Shown one piece after another: positions 61,301-64,000 of a stretch of DNA of 64,000 nucleotides. This DNA comes from Lysobacterales bacterium (GTDB taxonomy: Bacteria; Pseudomonadota; Gammaproteobacteria; Xanthomonadales; SZUA-38), in NCBI GenBank assembly GCA_030065125.1, contig JASJDM010000029.1, positions 1 through 64,000 on the forward strand, read 5' to 3'. A program made the position numbers and the translations under genes. The notes beneath the pieces are model-generated. The model did no database searches and had not been told where the DNA came from. It saw only the letters and a list, made by a program, of their open reading frames with translations. How positions within the stretch are numbered: the stretch's first letter is position 1; each line of letters begins with the position of its first letter.

Positions 61301-62520
61301 CCGTCATCGGGCACGGCTGATCCGTAGCTGTTGTTGGACAGCCCCACGCCTGCCCGGTCCAGCTGCAGGTACTGCAGGTAGCGGCGCTGGCGGTTGAGGC
61401 AGCCTGAATCGCTGTTGCCGATATCCTGGAACAGGATCTGGGCATTGGGTGCCATGCCGTCGGCCAGGCCCATGTTGGGCTCGGTGGGGGTAGCCAGGGG
61501 AATCGCGTCGCCGGCCACTGATCCGGTGACGTGGGAACCGTGGAAGTTGGATGGGCTGTCGTCGCACTCGACGTTGTAATCATAGGGTATGGCGCCGGGC
61601 TGAACGTAGTAAGCCACCAGCTTCCGATCCGGGAACAGGTTCCCCAGCTCACCGTAGGGTGGTTGTTCAGCGTCGGTAATCTCGGTATTGATTTCAGACC
61701 CGTTGTCCAGCTGGCTGAAGTTCACGGCGTTGCGGTCCAGGCCCGAGTCAGCCACCCCCACCACCTGGCCGGTGCCGATGATGTCCTGGTCCCAGATGGG
61801 GGTCAGGTCCGGGGGCGGGCCACCGGAGGGTCCGTTGCCCTGGATGGGTCCGACGGAATTGCGGTTGTGCAGGCGGTCAGGATAATGCCGGTCGATCCAC
61901 ATGACCTGGGTCAGAGCAGCTGCCTTGCTGGCGAAGTCCGCCGGCGTCTGGCCATTCAGTTGAAACCAGGCCACCGGCAGCGTGGCGGAATCATCCATCA
62001 TCAGCACCTGGCTGCCGGGCGCCAGCTTATCGATCAGCTTGCTTAGGCTTTCGGCCCGGTCACCCTTGAAGCCCACCACCTCCATGGTGACCGGTGCGGA
62101 GGTTTTTTCCGTCAGCCGCCAGATGGACGGGCTGACCCGGTAAGCGGGTTCATAGGCACCCACGTAGCGTACGCCGGGCATGCTTTCGACCTTTGCCCGT
62201 GCATCGGTATCGGCCAGCTCTTTCCAACGCACCAGGTAAGCGTAGTCCGGCAGGTAATCCAAAACTCGCGCGCCCGCGCGCTCCAGCGCATCCGGGTCAA
62301 CCGCAGCGGGGGAATCGAACTGGACGACAGCGTGCCGCCGGTCCGGGGCCTGGGCGGCCAGTTTCTCGCGGAAGGCGGTCGGCACCGCGTCGGCTGGCAG
62401 GCTGGTGGTCAGGGGGTCGAACTGCCCGACCCGCAGCCGCAGCTCCTGGGCCTGTACCCATCCTGGGGACATCACCAGCAACAGGAAGCCAATCGATACT
62501 TTGTTCAAGGTCAACTCCAT
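58378..62520 (-). CDS. Large secreted S8 subtilisin-like serine protease
   Basis: The 1380-residue protein has a signal peptide (MELTLNKVSIGFLLLVMSPG, cleavage near AQA) and a catalytic triad Asp258 (VVGVADSGLD), His327 (NFHGSHVTG) and Ser520 (GTSMASP). A pro-region precedes the Asp. After the peptidase come a beta-sandwich, fibronectin-like and MAM-like parts, then two copies of the G-x-W-F domain: SGPWFNAAQSGHGWLVEML (near 1150) and SGSYYNVEQSGHGYVVEVI (near 1270), each followed by a W-G-T-x-T-F-x-F strand. I chose the ATG at 62520; an AT-rich palindrome sits just upstream. Role: extracellular protein digestion, inferred. Confidence 0.92.
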   Translation of the reverse strand: MELTLNKVSIGFLLLVMSPGWVQAQELRLRVGQFDPLTTSLPADAVPTAFREKLAAQAPDRRHAVVQFDSPAAVDPDALERAGARVLDYLPDYAYLVRWKELADTDARAKVESMPGVRYVGAYEPAYRVSPSIWRLTEKTSAPVTMEVVGFKGDRAESLSKLIDKLAPGSQVLMMDDSATLPVAWFQLNGQTPADFASKAAALTQVMWIDRHYPDRLHNRNSVGPIQGNGPSGGPPPDLTPIWDQDIIGTGQVVGVADSGLDRNAVNFSQLDNGSEINTEITDAEQPPYGELGNLFPDRKLVAYYVQPGAIPYDYNVECDDSPSNFHGSHVTGSVAGDAIPLATPTEPNMGLADGMAPNAQILFQDIGNSDSGCLNRQRRYLQYLQLDRAGVGLSNNSYGSAVPDDGDNGYFTSDFDADSASWDAEHLLLIFSAGNEGPELNTAGHPAQAKSPLSVGATQSGDDRTLANFSSRGPAHDGRIKPDITAPGVGIRSVLGNDNNDNPPPDGDGNTFTIRQGTSMASPTVAGGAALMRQYYMDGFYPTGVRVAEDGLLPSAALMKATLLNGTSTYSEMPSNQSGWGRIWLDGNLYFAGDDRQLRVWDLNNGFGITTGQQHEYTVRVEAGQEFRATLAWTDPPGNSFSGVALVNDLDLEVTGAGSTWRGNVFSGAQSTTGGVQDRLNPVEQVRLTAPQSGDYTIRVRAHATPGNGNQGTGRQGYALAVSAAQCDTGASSASELTLDADVSNINLSFSGISGADTTQVFRAEGSCDAPATDYRYLGETAGLSFSDPATRGGVEYAYRVRGADACGEGPLSQCKSIVSEAACKTLPAFDLTQVRVETVGGGQCGVKLSWAEGTPGCPSTTLKYNVYRSTNPFFNPAPGNLLTSVSGTGFDDLDVEPLTTYYYVVKAEDNAGGGDGPNQGNESAETVRYGLTTRGDDSEPGEFTDDPDDAVFVSSESPWQVSNRRASIGSLSYRNAGSLPNYQPLTCAALTTPPLQLQSGSPQLEYDAWYNLEEFWDGIIVEISTDGGQTWQDLPPAGGYPSDLRETSPSGTPINQCGYPPSQGAFNGARTQFQTYSSDLSAFAGQTVQIRWVFTSDPASEFEGFYLDNVRVTSSSTPAACVAGATPRVSGPWFNAAQSGHGWLVEMLDGATADDPSRVNAYWYVYQDGNPVWLIGTGPLEGTSATLDVAMTEGADFPPDFNTGDVSLIPWGTLTFDFNSDTQGTATWDSVLPEFGTGSLDMVQLAPITESDNACRSGSYYNVEQSGHGYVVEVISIGGTDQVILAWYVYQDGQQVWLFGQGELVGNRAEVPLGVFSGADFPPAFDPGAVVNNPWGTATITFTGPDSATVVWDSDTEGYADGSLDVVRLTGIKGKTCQ

Positions 62521-62523
62521 TTG

Positions 62524-62540
62524 TAGTGTCCTGGACACTA
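62524..62540. promoter_or_regulatory. Palindrome immediately upstream of the subtilase gene
   Basis: TAGTGTCCTGGACACTA is a perfect inverted repeat with 8-bp arms around one central T, located 4 bp in front of the subtilase ATG on the minus strand. The purine run that could serve as ribosome-binding site (AGGA on the minus strand) lies inside it. It may be a repressor operator or an RNA hairpin that hides the ribosome-binding site. Confidence 0.5.
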
Positions 62541-62656
62541 AGTGACCGCCGAGATTACCAAAAATGGGAATGAGGTTTGTGAAAGATGGGTTATGGCGGG
62601 ATCTCGAAATCAACGCGCCCGGGGACCAGCAACGCGCTGACTGGCGGTCTGTCTGT

Positions 62657-63823
62657 TCAGCCCCCCGGTATCAGCCTGCGCCAGCCCTTTTTCACCGCCC
62701 CCGCGGTCTGCATGATGCTGGCGGGATCCAGGCCGTATTCGCCGTCGGGCAGGGCACGGCGGATGGTCATGGGATGGCCCTTGGAACCCTGGTTATAGCT
62801 CAGCAGATCTACCTGCCGGGGTGGCGTGATCAGCATCTGGTCGGTGTCCAGCACCAGCAGGATCCGGGGCTGAGTGCGGTTTTCCGGGTTCTGGCACTGA
62901 ACCAGTCCGATCTCGCCGGTGTCCAGCTCCACCAGGTTACCGTTGGGATACAGTCCGATAGTACGGATGAACTCATCCACGATCTGACTCTGAAACAGCA
63001 GGTTGCGCCGGTGATTGAGCAGGTCCACGGCTTCGGTGGAGCTGATCACCTGATCGGTGTAGGGTTTCTGGCTGGTCATGGTGTCGTACCAGTCGGCCAC
63101 GCCCACCACCCGGGCCAGCAGGGGTATCTCGTCGGCTTTGACCCCGCCGGGGTAGCCGCTGCCGTCGAAACGCTCGTGATGAAAGCGCACGATGTCCACA
63201 ACCTCGCGCTCCATGCCGCGCACGGCTTCCACCAGTTCCACGCCCATTCCGACAAAACCACGGATTTTTTCGAGTTCGTCGCGCGCCAGGGGGCCGGGTT
63301 TTTCCAGCAGCCGTCGCGGCAGCTTTGCCTTACCGATCTGGCACAGCAGGGAACCCAGGGCCAGCCGCTCCAGCTGGCGTTCGGGCAGCCCCATGCCCCG
63401 GCCAATCACCACCGACAGCACCGAGGTGCGGATCAGGTGGCCGCTGAGAAAGGACTCGGGTACGAGAAGCTGGGTCATCCAGACCATCGGGTCGGGGTGC
63501 CGGATCACGCTCTCGATCATGCCCTTCATGGGCAGCAGCACGTCACGCACCCCAAGCGGTCGGCCAACCCGGACATCATTGATCATCTGCCTGGCTGCAT
63601 CCCGATACTCCTCGAACACCGGCCTGGCCTTTTTCATTTCCGCCTGGAAGCGGCTGGGGGGTTTGTAGTAGTCCGGGTTGGTGGGGATGGGCGCCGTCTC
63701 CAGCAGTGAGCCGTCTTCACCATCGTTGAACCGGGCCTGGGCGGCCTCGATTTTTCGTTTGCTCAGGGCATACTCACCGGTGCGGGCAAAGTACTTTTCC
63801 TGGTCCTGATCTTTGTCACCCAT
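62657..63823 (-). CDS. HD-GYP-like protein with degenerate HD motif
   Basis: The 388-residue cytoplasmic protein resembles c-di-GMP phosphodiesterases of the HD-GYP class: DPMVWMTQLLVPESFLSGHL at the start, then HHERFDGSGYPGG (215-227), the GYP signature. The HD dyad expected in HDIGK is replaced by CQIGK (Cys161, Gln162), so metal binding and catalysis are doubtful. It may sense c-di-GMP or bind another partner. It ends 136 bp before the subtilase start and begins 17 bp after the parB stop. I chose ATG 63823 (MGDKDQDQEK); an upstream extension would run into parB. Confidence 0.88.
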   Translation of the reverse strand: MGDKDQDQEKYFARTGEYALSKRKIEAAQARFNDGEDGSLLETAPIPTNPDYYKPPSRFQAEMKKARPVFEEYRDAARQMINDVRVGRPLGVRDVLLPMKGMIESVIRHPDPMVWMTQLLVPESFLSGHLIRTSVLSVVIGRGMGLPERQLERLALGSLLCQIGKAKLPRRLLEKPGPLARDELEKIRGFVGMGVELVEAVRGMEREVVDIVRFHHERFDGSGYPGGVKADEIPLLARVVGVADWYDTMTSQKPYTDQVISSTEAVDLLNHRRNLLFQSQIVDEFIRTIGLYPNGNLVELDTGEIGLVQCQNPENRTQPRILLVLDTDQMLITPPRQVDLLSYNQGSKGHPMTIRRALPDGEYGLDPASIMQTAGAVKKGWRRLIPGG

Positions 63824-63840
63824 GGTTCGGCGGTCTGGTC

Positions 63841-64000
63841 TTATTGCAGCGCGAGTCGCTCCAGGATCCCGTCCAGCTCGTCCAGGCTGTTGTAGCTGAC
63901 CACCAGCTGACCCTTGCCGCTGTTTTTGTGCTTCAGCTGAACCCGGGCACAAAGCTTTTCAGTCAGATCCTGCTCCAGCTTAACAATGTTCGGGTCGGTT
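63841..64000 (-). CDS. parB: ParB chromosome-partitioning protein (3' end, partial)
   Basis: The last 52 codons of parB are visible on the minus strand, with TDPNIVKLEQDLTEKLCARV followed by LVVSYNSLDELDGILERL before the TAA stop (63841-63843). This is the C-terminal dimerisation part of ParB, which clamps around parS DNA. The 5' part lies beyond the window. It shows that this edge is near the replication origin end of a chromosome in many relatives. Confidence 0.88.
   Translation of the reverse strand, partial: TDPNIVKLEQDLTEKLCARVQLKHKNSGKGQLVVSYNSLDELDGILERLALQ

Overview
The window looks like chromosomal DNA from a GC-rich, free-living gammaproteobacterium close to Xanthomonadales/Wenzhouxiangellaceae. 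This is inferred from gene order and protein style (def-fmt-rsmB-DUF4390-ntrY-ntrX-trkA-trkH in one direction, LysM-dprA-smg-topA-hemF in the other, parB, polA next to a DUF2782 gene), not from a database search. No rRNA, tRNA, CRISPR array or intact transposase was seen. Alternative GTG and TTG starts are common.

Layout. 1-266: two facing arrays of short hairpins joined by a GGGGAAC linker. 0.27-12.2 kb: a GGDEF/EAL response regulator, hemB-aroE, a class V aminotransferase with a gamma-carbonic anhydrase, opdA-xthA, trmJ with a PhyH-type oxygenase, and a divergent MarR-GNAT fusion followed by a second GNAT gene. 12.3-19.3 kb: a decayed winged-helix regulator, a small secreted protein, a two-gene TRAP permease without its binding protein, an exported protein of unknown function, and a double glycosyltransferase with a TPR partner. 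19.3-29.4 kb: one long minus-strand block for potassium uptake (trkH, trkA), the NtrX/NtrY two-component system (with a MITE-like element between its genes), translation functions (rsmB, fmt, def) and DUF4390. 29.6-36.1 kb: LysM protein, a second hairpin array, dprA, smg, topA, hemF. 36.1-47.2 kb: an accessory stretch with a large exported ThuA/hydrolase-like protein, HEAT-repeat protein, a candidate small RNA, OmpA-like lipoprotein, MipZ-like ATPase, flavin-binding protein, two exported proteins, a flavin reductase and a TauE/SafE permease. 47.2-53.3 kb: polA and small metabolic genes. 53.4-62.5 kb: a Ser/Thr kinase and an exported protease cluster. 62.6-64 kb: a degenerate HD-GYP protein and the 3' end of parB.

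Themes. Housekeeping genes alternate with exported proteins that share home-made parts: a 'G-x-W-F/Y ... SG-x-G' C-terminal domain occurs in three proteins (four copies), with a doubtful extra match in one of them, and a short F-A-D/N-G-F-E tail occurs in two others. Cyclic-di-GMP signalling appears twice, each time with one degenerate catalytic domain. The most unusual non-coding signals are the GGGGAAC-linked hairpin arrays (1-266 and 30848-30941), a minus-strand RNA candidate with three hairpins whose loops are all C-rich (40405-40568), and a 160-bp terminal-inverted-repeat element that supplies the stop codon of ntrY.
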